This document shows, piece after piece, positions 45,130-55,576 of a stretch of DNA of 64,000 nucleotides. This DNA is from Amphibalanus amphitrite (lineage: Eukaryota > Arthropoda > Thecostraca > Balanomorpha > Balanidae): NCBI RefSeq assembly GCF_019059575.1, contig NW_024881626.1, positions 620,001-684,000 on the forward strand. The letters are read 5' to 3'. The position numbers and the translations under genes were made by a program. A model generated the notes under the pieces. That model ran no database searches, was not told where the DNA came from, and saw only the letters and a program-made list of their open reading frames with translations. Position 1 is the first letter of the stretch. Each line of letters starts with the position of its first letter.

Positions 45130-46380
45130 CACTTATGCTGGTATGCCTCACTTCCCGGGGGCGCCCAACCTCTGCTTGGATCGCCGAATCCATTATGGAG
45201 AGACCCACTTTGCTTAAGTCGCCTCATTTCTTCCTTCTAAGAACGACCAATTTGCTGTAGGCGGCCCACTTATCTGGGACGCCCATCTTCTGCTAGAAGT
45301 GTCCCTCTTCTTCCTGATGCGTCCCACTTCTACTACGAGTGCACCTTTTCTGTTAGGGCGCCCCTTTGCTGCTGAGGAGTCTTTTCTACTGTGAATAGGG
45401 CGGCCCTCTCCTGTTTGGCGACCCCAAATTCTGCTGGAGGCGCCCCACTTCTGCCCAACTTTTGGTGGGGTGCCCCTCTCTTGCAGGGGGCACTTCTCTT
45501 TTGCTGGAGACGCCACTCTTGTGGGGGCGGCCTTCCGCTGCGGGGAACGTCTCTCTTCTGCCAGAGGCACCCCTTTTCTTCTTATGGGCTCCTGTTTTTT
45601 TTTTCTGGGGCGAGGCGACCCTCTGCTGCTCGGAACGGGGCACACCTCTCCTTTTACTGGGGCACCGCCCCTCTGCTGGGGTTGCCCTTCCGCTGTCGTC
45701 AGGGGCGCCCCTCTTGATAGAATATACTCCTTTTCTTTTTGTAATGGGGCGCCCCTCTTCTACCGGGGGCGCCCATCTGCTGCTGGGGCGTCTGTCTTCT
45801 GCCGGATATTGTCAATGGGGCGCCCATATCCTGTTTGGCGGGCCCAACCTCTGCTGGAGGCTGCCTATTTCTGATTAACTTTTGCTGTGGCGCCTCTCTT
45901 CTGCTGGGGCGCCCCTCTTCTGCTTGGGGCGCCCGTCTCCTACTGGAGACCCCTCTCTTCTGCTGGGGCGCCCCTCTTCTGCCAGTGGCACCCATTTTCT
46001 TATTATGGGGCTCCTTTTTTGCTGGGGCGCCCAGCTGCTGTCAGGGCGCCCCTCTTCTCGGAATGGGGGCGCCTCTCTCCTTTTGCTGGGGCGTCGCTCC
46101 TCTTCAGGGGGACACGTCTCCTGCTAAGGGTGCCCTTCCGCTGCCAGGGGCGCCCCTCTTGAACAGAAGGTATTTTATATTCTTGTAACGAGACGCCCTC
46201 TTCTGCTGGGGGCGCCCATCTGCTGCTGGGGCGACTCTCATCTGCTGGGAATAGGCGTCACTCTCCTGCTTGGTGAGCCCAACTTCTGCTGGAGGCGCCC
46301 TATTTCTGCTGAACCTTTGCTGTGTCGCCGCTCTTCTGCTCGGGGCGCCCTCTCTGCCGCGGGATATGGGCGCCTTTTTC
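45130..46380. repeat. 20-22-bp minisatellite inside hAT N3
   Basis: Variable copies of GGGCGCCCCTCTTCTGCTGG fill the right third of the element. The unit resembles that of N2 in its GG-GCCCCT core but is otherwise different. Confidence 0.9.
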
Positions 46381-46578
46381 GGATGGCGGGGGGGGGGGGG
46401 CGGCCGCCCCCGTCGCCCCCCCCTGGATCCGCGCCTGGGAAGACTGTCAGGGAGATACGATTTCCTGATGCGGGTAATGCGAGAGATGCGTGCGATCGAT
46501 GCGAGAGGAAACTAATGTATTTGAATAGGCTCTCGCATGCGATTTCCTGAACGCGGAAAGAGTCTGTTTCAGCCTTTA

Positions 46579-47195
46579 CGTAGAATAACGGAAATTTCTG
46601 AGTATGAGCGGCCGGCCGTGGTCACGCTTTTGCGAGGCTTATATCTCAGCAACCACTCGACCGATTTACATGCGGTAATTTTTGTGGGGTAGCTTCATTC
46701 CTTCTACCAAGTATTGGACTATTCCCGATGCATGTGGGTGACCCCTTATGCACGTGCCACGTGCAAAACGAAGAGGTGTCACTTTTGTAATTGTTGCAAT
46801 ATCTCGGTAACTACTTGGCCGATTGCGCTGAAAGTTGGCATGTAGGTAGGCACCCACTAGGCACTGCATATCCATGTGCCAGAGTTGGGGTGCTGCTGCA
46901 CGTGCGCACGTGCAGGGGTCGTTTCCAGATCTCGAGAACGGCTGGACCGATGGCGCTCAAATTTGGTACATGGTTAGGGACCGGTTAGTAGGGTGCCGTG
47001 CAAAAGTCAGTTGGGACCCATTTTGCACGTGCGCACGTGCAGGGTGCCGCTTCCAGATCTCGAGAACGGCTGGGCCGATTGTGCTCAAATTTGGCACATC
47101 GCTAGAGACCGGTTAGTAGGGTGCCGTGCACAAGTCAGCTGGAGGTACCCCCTCGAAATTTCGCACGTGCAAGGCTCACCCTCTCGCTCGCTCCG
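46579..47195 (+). repeat. R1 repeat, right piece of the copy split by Harbinger
   Basis: It begins CGTAGAATAACGGAAATTTC and ends CTCGCTCGCTCCG before TTA (47196-47198). Together with 29706-29759 it makes one full R1 of about 660 bp. Confidence 0.85.
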
Positions 47196-47224
47196 TTAGT
47201 CGCCCCAAAAGGCGCTATACTGGT

Positions 47225-47867
47225 TCCTTAGATTAACGGAAATTTCTGAGTATGAGCGGCCGGCCGGCCGGCCGGCCGGCCGGCCGGCCGTGGTCACGCT
47301 TTTGCGAGGCTTATATCTCAGCAACCACTTGACCGATTTACACGCGGTAATTTTTGTAGGGTAGCTTCATTCCTTCTACCAAGTATTGGACTATTCCCGA
47401 TGCATGTGGGTGACCCCTTATGCACGTGCCACGTGCAAAACGAAGAGGTGTCAGTTTTGTAATTGTTGCAATATCTCGGTAACTACTTGGCCGATTGCGC
47501 TGAAAGTTGGCATGTAGGTAGGCACCCACTAGGCACTGCATATACATGTGCCAGAGTTGGGGTGCTGCTGCACGTGCGCACGTGCAGGGGTCGTTTCCAG
47601 ATCTCGGGAACGGCTGGACCGATTGCGCTCAAATTTGGTACACGGTTAGGGACCGGTTAGTAGGGTGCCGTGCACAAGTCAGTTGGGACCCATTTTGCAC
47701 GTGCGCACGTGCAGGGTGCCGCTTCCAGATCTCGAGAACGGCTGGGCCAATTGTGCCCAAATTTGGCACATCGCTAGAGACTGGTTAGTAGGGTGCCGTG
47801 CACAAGTCAGTTGGAGGTACCCCCTCGCAATTTCGCACGTGCAAGGCCCACCCTCTCGCTCGCTCCG
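47225..47867 (+). repeat. R1 repeat, tandem second copy
   Basis: It lacks the first GGAGCGAGCG block but is otherwise complete, with a 30-bp GGCC run and the three CACGTGCGCACGTG palindromes. About 260 bp after it (47868-48125) also match the flank after the copy at 59372, so repeat and flank were duplicated together. Confidence 0.85.
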
Positions 47868-48129
47868 TTAGTCGCCGCAAAAGGCGTTATACTGGTGTTT
47901 AAGTTGGTAAGCTGTTAGAAACCGGTTAGATCGGTGGCTCCCACATTTTGCTCGGTCTCAACTATCACGTGCACACATGCACTGAGCAACACTAATTATT
48001 GAACTTGGTCTTTTGTCGACCCAAACGCTGCTTACAGGTTCATTGTTTCAGGTCCACTTGTGAGGAGTTCAACAAATTGGTCTGACCCGTGGCTACAGAC
48101 ATCAAATTGAGACGTGGGTAGGTACTGGG

Positions 48130-49205
48130 TATATTTCATGCATCTTGTCGTCTTTATAATCAACAACTTGAAGTTTCAAAACACATGTAATAGGTCGCTG
48201 TTGGTCTGTCCTGTGAGTGCTGGTTACTAACCCTTGTGGGCACAGGTTGGCTTGGAGCGATGTGATGTAACTCTCTTCCCTGTCCGTTTGTTGAGTAAAC
48301 ACGTAGGTAATAAGGCCCAGGCCATGTCATTACACGAACATCAACCACCTAAGATCGTCCCCAAATATGCCCAAAACACTTCGAAAAACAATGAGAAATT
48401 GGGCGTAGCTTTGATTTCCTATTCGTTTAAAAAACTCAAAAATTTTGCTTTCCTTTCCCGTCAAGACAGTGAGCAAAACGTCAGGTAAAAACGTCTGGCC
48501 AGGTCAGGTCAAGTCAGGCTATGTTCAGAAAAAGTCAGCGGTTTTGTAACCTCAGTGAGTTTTTCTGCCTTCTTTCACAGGCTTTTGCATTGCAATGGAA
48601 ATAATTGGTGTTCGCTGATACTCAGAGTCGTGAAAGGCTACATCGAGCTCAGGGGCATGGCAGAGGCAATGTAGATTGTAACATTGTAACTACACCTTCT
48701 TAGGCGCAATTTCAAAAAGTTTTAAAGACCAAATTCAAAAAGTTTACATTCGAAATGCACGTGAACGTTTTGAATTTGGTCTTTAAATTTTTTTGAAATT
48801 GCGCCTAAAATGCTGTAGAGGCATTTATATAGAGGCATTTATTTATTATTTTACGGATTCAACTAATTCTCTTTATTTCGTTGTCTTTATCAGTAGGTCC
48901 TTAGCCCCCATACCTATTGTATAGAGCAATATGCATCTTTCATTCGACATCACTGCCTGTGAATGCATCGTGTATGACACTATCATGTGTCACGGTCTTA
49001 CAAGGACATCTAAGGTCACCTGAGATGAATGCTAAGAAGTAAGCAATGCATGCACGTCATTTGAGAGGCCTTGCAGTTTTCCTATGCCCGTTTCTTTGGA
49101 AGCTTTTCGCCACACGATTTGTTTTTGTTTCCTGGACTGCGTTATGCGCCAGGCGCGGCCATAGCGCGGGACGCGACGCCAGCGCCGCCTATCGGCAACG
49201 CCAGA
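48130..49205. other. Gene-free stretch
   Basis: No exon or RNA gene was recognised apart from the palindrome at 48700-48808. Confidence 0.4.
48700..48808. mobile_element. Near-perfect palindromic MITE, 109 bp
   Basis: TTAGGCGCAATTTCAAAAAG pairs with its complement at the other end, and the pairing continues through TTTAAAGACCAAATTCAAAA. It is a short foldback element with no coding capacity. Confidence 0.75.
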
Positions 49206-49209
49206 GAAC

Positions 49210-49930
49210 TAAGGTCGGTGAGAGCACGGATTTTGATGGGTGATAGCGCAGTGTGAAAAAATAGGAAAGTTACATGAAAATGTCGCTATACTACGGTATA
49301 GTTCACCATCTGAGCGACATATTTATGTATTTTTATCCATGGCGGATAAAAATTGGACCCGGGATCTGGCCATGGAAGAAAAAAATGTTGGTCAGTGTAA
49401 GCACGGATTTTCGTGGAAATGAGCACAGTGTGAGAAAATAGGGAAGTTACATAAAAATGTCGCTATACTACGTTGTAGTTCGCTATCTGAGCAACATATC
49501 TATGTATTTGTTATCCATGACGGATAAAAATTGGACCTGGGATCTGGCCATGGAAGAGAAAAATGTTGGTCAGCGTAAGCACGGATTTTCGTGGAAATGA
49601 GCACAGTATGAAAAAATAGGGTAGTTACATAAAAATGTCGCTATACTACGCTGTAGATTACCATCTGAGCAACATATTTATGCATTTTTTATCCATAGCG
49701 GATAAAAATTGGACCTGGGATCTGGCCATGGAAGAAAAAAATATTGGTCAGTGTATGCACGGATTTTCGTGGAAACTAGCACAGTATGAAAAAATAGGCA
49801 GCTTACATAAAAATGTCGCTATACTACGCTGTAGCTCACTAACTGAGCAACACATCTCTGCACTTTTTATCCATAGGAGAGAAAAATTCGACCCGGGATC
49901 GGGACAAGGAAGAAAAAAATATTTGCACCA
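49210..49930. repeat. 178-bp satellite-like tandem repeat, four copies
   Basis: Units start at about 49246, 49423, 49601 and 49779. Conserved words include AAAATGTCGCTATACTACG, GGATAAAAATTGGAC, CTGGCCATGGAAGA and CACGGATTTTCGTGG. The last copy decays after 49880. 49990-50640 shows nothing else. Confidence 0.9.
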
Positions 49931-50657
49931 CCAAATAAAATTAAGATACATCACTCCCGTTATATTTGTATTGAGTCTTTCATGAAACAATTTCGCTATA
50001 CTACGGCAAACAGCATGACGTCTCGCATATATTGAGACATATTTTGACAATGCAATGTAGGTATAATACAATTTGGAATGTTCATAAACATTTTATCTTC
50101 TCCTGCCAAATCCCGGTGCCAATTCTCCCCGAATATTGGTAAAAAATACGTCAGGGTAAACGCATATTACTGAATTTAATTGCATTATATCGCATTTTTC
50201 AGTTTATCGTTAAGTCTCATCACAGGGACGTTTTCATCTGAAGTTTGGCCGCCGGAGCCACCGCGAGGCCTAGTTGCACGAGTAGCCGATAGTCGGCGCC
50301 ACCGTCGCACTCGGCCGCAGCCAGTATACTGCCAAAAATGGAGCTATTATGATATCGCTCGTTGGTAACTAAGTGTGGCGTGCTTCATAAATGATCGCCG
50401 CATAGAGAAACAACCGTTTAATGAAGAAAATGACTTATATTTTACTCATAATAACAATCTGAACCCCAATGTCCGCTTCTATATGGAGTTTGGCGCATAA
50501 CGTGGACTAGTTATTCGCATATTGTCAATAGACGAATAAGTAAATGATTAGGTCTGTCACTGCATGTGGGCATTTTATTATATATATGTACATAATAACA
50601 TCACATACTAACGTTGACACATGGCGCCACTTTTTTTAACCTGACCATGACCATTAA

Positions 50658-52919
50658 CCCTCGCCCCACTGGGTGGGGGGTGGGGGGTTGCCCCCCCCGT
50701 GGTTTTTCCTTGAATAGCGCCAAATTTTCAGTACCTTCCCGGGCATCCGTTTGACATCTTCACACAAATTTTCAAGTCTGAGGTCACCTTAGGTCAGGAG
50801 TTATTGAGGTCAAACTGAGGTCATGTTGGAGCAAAAATGAGCAAAAAAATTGAAATTTTGAAACGATCACAAAACCTACAGTTACCAAGCAATTTCAAAG
50901 TTCTTTATATGGTCTTGTAGGCAAAAAGTGGCGCTACAAATATGCTATCTCGGATGTTCTAAGTTGTGGGTTGTCGATCCCCAAAAATTCAAAAATTGAT
51001 TTGTTTAGTAAAACTTTAAAAAAAATCCCAAAATAATTTCGAATTTCGAAAAAACGGAATATATGTGATAGTACCTGCGCTTTTCTATATACATACCAAA
51101 TTTTAGATCGATGCCTTTTTTGGCCATGTTATAGCGAAAAAAAAACTGTTAAAAAGCCGGTCCCGTAGCCCAGTTGGTTAGAGCGTTGGACTCCGCGTGG
51201 TGAGAGCACGCGTTCCCGGTTATGACAGTCCGGGTTCGAAGCGCGACGGGCGCTCGACATTTATGGGCCTCCTGACAGGTATGGTTGCGGTTGGTGGCAG
51301 GCCGTAGCCAGGCAAAGTCAGCGAGGGGACCGGCTGTGCGCGGCTTTGTGCGCACGTTAAAGGTAGTGTGCCAGCTTTCTTGGACCATATGGAGTTAATG
51401 ACCCGGATAAGGAGAACCGGATTTTTAGAACTTATCCATACCTTCAAAACTTATGGAAACGTCTTAAATTCTTCAAATTTTGAGTACCCCAGTGCGAAAT
51501 TCGCCCCGACGGGTTGTCGGTCGTACCCCAACCACATTTCACACCACTATGAACAATAAACGCACACACTAAAATCGCTATTACCGATAGGCTCATCCAA
51601 TCAAGTTTCGATAAACCCGTTCATCATCATCTCCTGCGGTTTCGAACACGCCTGTTAGGTGGCTTCTGATGCTCGTCGAGGTCGGAATTTCCAAATACGC
51701 GTGGTGCGTCGGGCCGCGCGCTCTGACTTCGGCCAAGAAAAATGCGTCAGCTGATCATTGTCATTTCTGCCACTTGCGTGTGGTGTAATGGGGTCATAAC
51801 TTAAGAGACGGCTGTTTCATATCAATTATTTTACATAAAATCATATTTCAAACCACAAATTAATGTTCGACAGCCAAATTTAAGAAACAATACCAATACA
51901 GGCTTACAGTTTAAGGCTCGACATTGTGTTGTCTACGATTAGACAGCTGATAACTCATTCCCGTACGTCGTATGGTCGTAACACTATAATGACCTTTGCT
52001 TATTGTCACAAGTGCGCCGCATTCGCGATTGTTGCCCGACGCCTGTTTGCAGGTGAGCCCACTACAGTTGTTATACATATCTAAAAACCGATAAACTTTT
52101 AGGCGAAAAAGGCACTATTCCAGGCCCATTTTTGATTTTTTTTTTTTGCGATATTAGGTAAAAACAGAAGCTTCTTATCCTAGGAAAAATAAAACGGGAA
52201 ATCTTTCAAAGGTGGCACACTACCTTTAAACTTTGGACTCTAAATTCTGCCATAGAATCGGAATTGCGCGATCGGAGGGTAGAGGTAAGGGTCATCGCAA
52301 CAAGCTTTGCTTAGCGGTGGCTCTGTCCTCGTGAATCCTTCCCATCAAAAGGTTCGGACTAAATTAAAAAAAAAATGATGTCCAATTTTTGAACTCAATT
52401 TTTTAGCAATTCTAGACCACGTAGCGCAAAACAAACACCACCATTGAACTCCCTGTGACAAGCTGCATCCAATCGATACCCATTTTATGCAAAATATCAA
52501 CTTTGCAATTTGACCTAATTTGACTTGACCTTGAACTGACCTTCACCATAATCTAAACTATAATGTACCATAATCTAAACTGACCCCAAAGGCTGCCTGA
52601 CCCACATAATCGTATTTGACATATAAAATGAACCATAGAACATGCATCACATGATATTTTCATATTGCGTCCCTTAGTAACCTGACCTCTGTGACCTGGC
52701 CTGGTATCAGTGACATCAAAAAGAAAATATATGTTTGACGAACATTTTCCCATCGATGATTTTCAATGAAATGCATTTTACTCGATTTCACAACGAATTT
52801 CTTGAAATGCCTGTGAACGGTGAAAATTCGACGTTTGACCTGACCTGCGACGTCATCGGTTTGACCTAGGTCAATGAAATAGGGTCACACGAACTCCCCC
52901 TCCATGTTATTGCGCGGGT
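50658..52919. mobile_element. Possible TTAA-type element with inserted SINE
   Basis: The left end is clear: TTAA then CCCTCGCCCCACTGGG and a G-run facing CCCCCCCC. The right end GCGCGGGT-TTAA at 52920-52923 is plausible but matches weakly. The left part resembles the loop of the foldback in CPR-6 intron 2. Confidence 0.4.
51155..51380 (+). mobile_element. tRNA-derived SINE, second family
   Basis: The tRNA-like head has A box TAGCCCAGTTGGTTAGAGCG and B box GGTTCGAAGC, with an extra segment GGTGAGAGCACGCG. A GC-rich body follows, ending near GCGCACGTTAAAGGTAGTG. Its body differs from the SINE family at 16270 and 54875. Confidence 0.7.
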
Positions 52920-52939
52920 TTAAATACAAAGGCCTATAT

Positions 52940-53231
52940 TAGTGATGTCAATTACAGAAAATCAAAATACCGATACCAAACCAAATACCAACCAAATTCG
53001 TTAGGAAGTATGTACCAAAATCGAACCAAGTTGGAAACATGAAGGAAATACCAACTTTGTACCAATTTACCAGCCTCTTATACATCAATGAGGGTTCATA
53101 AGACCAAAAAAAAAAAAACACACACATCAGGATTGAGATGCCAAATACCAAGTAGGTATCGGTTTGGCGGTAGGTATACCTATATGGGTATGTAGGTATA
53201 CCAATAATTTGGTATCCGTTTGACTGCTCTA
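52940..53231. mobile_element. hAT-type MITE, 292 bp
   Basis: The ends TAGTGATGTCAAT and, inverted, TAGAGCAGTCAA are flanked by GCCTATAT and GCCTATAC (seven of eight bases). The interior is rich in AAATACCAA/TTGGTAT words. It is related to the MITE at 57462. Confidence 0.8.
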
Positions 53232-53581
53232 GCCTATACAATTTAAGGCAAGTCATGTCGTAGGAGAGATGCCTTCCATGCTTTCTGTATCAGCAATAAT
53301 AAAACACATCGAGGCAACGCTAAGTATGCGTTGTATGCCTTCTAAAAGCCATCATTGGCTCACCATCAGTATAAGTCTTTATATGAAAAAGAGAACCAAA
53401 ACAAAAATCACACCAACTCACAAAAAAAGATAAAATGGGTCGAAGTCATTTCTTGGAACACAGGCCATATTCGCCTGCCAAAGTGAATCATTATGCAATG
53501 CTATAGCAATCGGCAAGTCGAACAATGGGTTTTGCAACATGGAGAGGTCACAAAAGAGATACTATAGCGGCCTCGATTGGG

Positions 53582-53588
53582 TATAAAT
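53582..53588 (+). promoter_or_regulatory. TATA box of CPR-5
   Basis: TATAAAT lies 63 bp upstream of the ATG. Confidence 0.85.
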
Positions 53589-53644
53589 GTCAGATCGAGC
53601 TGGTGACACATTATCAGTTGGAGGAAGGACCAGCTCGCCTCAAC

Positions 53645-54563
53645 ATGAAGACCGTGAGTGGTGGCTCAATAGAGACCAATATCGACAAACACAAAGACCG
53701 CTGATGTTACAGAGACTCATTACTAGCTCATTTAATGCTCGAACACCATGATTATGCATACTTACGCACATACGTACATGCAGGATCGACTAAAACCACA
53801 TCAAACATTAAAAGAGCCTGGCACCAACGAATGCACCTCTGTATGTTTCAGTTCATCGTCGCTGCTCTGGCCCTGGTGGCTGCTGCCGATCGGCCCCAGT
53901 CTTCCTACAGGCCCCGACCTGCCTACTCTGCCCCGACCTACGCTGCCCCGACCTACGCTGCCCCGACATACACCGCCCAGCCGAGCTACAAGCCCATCGC
54001 TATCCTTGAGGAGAAGAACGTCCACCCCGGAGACGGCACCTACAACTTCCACTTCAGCACCGAGAACGGCATCTACCGGTGAGAAATGATAGATCTCGAA
54101 ATTTGGGTCAGAAAAAATTTGAAAATATGCTCTTATCAATCAAAGAGCTGAATAAATAGCAGTGTCAGCCACTGATATAAAAAAGCTATGTAATTGACAC
54201 AATGAAACCATTGTCAGATCTGAGAGCGGTGTTCCTCTGCCCGGCTACGGCAAGAACGCCTACGGACAGCCGGAGGGCAGCTACCGCCAGGAGGGCTCCT
54301 GGAGCTACTCCGACGGATACGGCAACCCCATCAAGGTGACCTTTGTCGCCGACGACAACGGCTACCAGCCGTCCAGCGACATCCTGCCGACGCCGGTGCC
54401 CACCCAGTACCCGACCCCTGCTGTTGGTCCCGCCTACGTCGAGCCCCAGCCCGCCTACGTCGAGCCCCAGGCGGCCTACGTCGAGCCCCAGCCCACCTAC
54501 GGCAAGCCCCAGACGGCCTACCAGCCCGCCTATCAGCCGGCCTACAGGCCTTCCTACAACTAA
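53645..54563 (+). CDS. CPR-5: cuticle protein with Rebers-Riddiford chitin-binding domain
   Basis: Exons 53645-53653, 53852-54078 and 54218-54563 give 193 residues. The signal peptide is MKT-FIVAALALVAAA. Exon 2 has a short APTY array, then TAQPSYKPIAILEEKNV and NFHFSTENGIYR as in CPR-2, and intron 2 is also close to that of CPR-2. Exon 3 ends like CPR-3, with AYVEPQ units, PTYGKPQ and AYRPSYN. The 3' flank also follows CPR-3, so the gene is a mosaic. The Arg codon split by intron 2 is CG|A here and AG|G in the other five genes. The chitin-binding core reads GSWSYSDGYGNPIKVTFVAD-DNGYQP. It is a secreted cuticle component. Confidence 0.94.
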
Positions 54564-54725
54564 GAGTAAATGCAACATATGGTACTGAAAACCTGAGGCT
54601 AAGGCATACAGTACATGACTGAAGTTATTTTCAAACCGACCGTTATCATCGTGTGAAATGTCCGGAGCACAATATGTATGTTTTTATATGCATCTGTTGT
54701 GTAAACGTTTGCAAGATATACTTTA

Positions 54726-54731
54726 AATAAA
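54726..54731 (+). terminator. Poly(A) signal of CPR-5
   Basis: AATAAA is in the context TTTAAATAAATGAC, matching that of CPR-3. Confidence 0.75.
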
Positions 54732-54874
54732 TGACATTACGCATGTTTACCATTCATCATACTGCAATATCTTCTGCAACAACACACACATGCTTTCCAT
54801 CAGCAAATCACAGTTAATGACAGTATTTGAATCTTGCAGTGAAGCCTAATAAACAGCGCTTTCTGCACAGCCGC

Positions 54875-55090
54875 AGCCCCGAATTTCGACCGAGCACATC
54901 CGGGTAACAGGGGAATTCATATACCAAAATTAAGCGTGCCGATCCAATTAGGTACGGTCCATCGCACTGAATCGACTTCAACTGGATGTTGAGCTGGTGA
55001 CCATGCACGTCAGGAGTTTCGAATGTCGAGCGCCGGGGGCGACTTCAAACCGGGAGACAAGCGCTCTACCGAGCTACGAGACGGACACTG
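54875..55090 (-). mobile_element. tRNA-derived SINE, copy 2
   Basis: On the minus strand the head CTCGTAGCTCGGTAGAGCG is followed by a B-box-like GGTTTGAAGTC. The body has CTGACGTGCATGGTCACCAG and CCAGTTGAAGTCGATTCAGT, as in the copy at 16270. Confidence 0.75.
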
Positions 55091-55514
55091 GCGTGGCACA
55101 ACGCCTCAGGGTCTCGTTCGATAGACACGGTAACAAGGCCGATGAAAGGTCAGCTAAGTGAACTCGCTTCATGGCAAAAAAAAAAGATGAAAAAAAGAAA
55201 CGCCAAACCCACCAACTAACTAGACAAGCATAGGAGTTCCTCAGATCCCCAGTTCTCATTACTCTGAAATGTCTTGTCTACCCTGGTCGGGCTGGTCATG
55301 CTTTTGATCAAATAAAACCGACTTTTGAATAGACGGGAGAGCCGTCACTCAATCGTCCCTTGCAGACCGGGACCCCTGCAGGGTCGCGCCTGCTTCCACT
55401 GTAGCGCTTCTGTCCCGTACTCAGCGCCGTGTGTTGACCTCCGTCAGGGTCGGGGGGGGGGGGGAAGGGAGGGCGTCACCGGCCGCCGGCTCCGTCCCGC
55501 CTCACACCGCCACC

Positions 55515-55522
55515 TACTTAAG
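55515..55522 (+). promoter_or_regulatory. TATA-position element of CPR-6 (TACTTAAG)
   Basis: It is the same as in CPR-4, 62 bp before the ATG. A G-run about 60 bp upstream differs in length between the two copies. Confidence 0.6.
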
Positions 55523-55576
55523 GCCGCACGGACCGTGGGAGATCATCAGTTTCACACCGATACCACTACACACAAC

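Larger units (their letters stand above)
42789..46437. mobile_element. hAT element N3 with minisatellite core and nested TTAA elements
   Basis: The ends CAGGGGCGGATCC and GGATCCGCGCCTG (one change) are flanked by the perfect 8-bp duplication GGAAGACT (42781-42788, 46438-46445). It belongs to the same terminal family as N2. It splits the right subterminal region of the Harbinger element. Inside are TTAA elements D and C and a second minisatellite. No transposase was seen. Confidence 0.92.
29763..46575. mobile_element. PIF/Harbinger transposon, about 16.8 kb, with nested insertions
   Basis: Perfect 23-bp inverted ends begin AGGCTGAAACAGACTCTTTC (29763 and, inverted, 46575). They are flanked by TTA at 29760-29762 and 46576-46578, the 3-bp target duplication known for PIF/Harbinger. 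Subterminal TCGCATCG/CGCCCGCA words cluster inside both ends (29785-29930; 42640-42780 and 46450-46555). The element carries the usual two genes of the superfamily: a DDE transposase (plus) and a MADF/Myb-type DNA-binding protein (minus), convergently arranged. At least three hAT elements, two Tc1/mariner MITEs and several TTAA elements lie within it, all outside exons. Without the recognised insertions it would be roughly half this size. A copy of the target repeat without the element exists at 59372. Confidence 0.92.

Noticed and set aside
51155-51250. Possible tRNA gene
   Set aside because: A and B boxes are present but the arms do not form a cloverleaf and a SINE body follows. The minus-strand look-alikes at 16492 and 55090 were rejected for the same reason.
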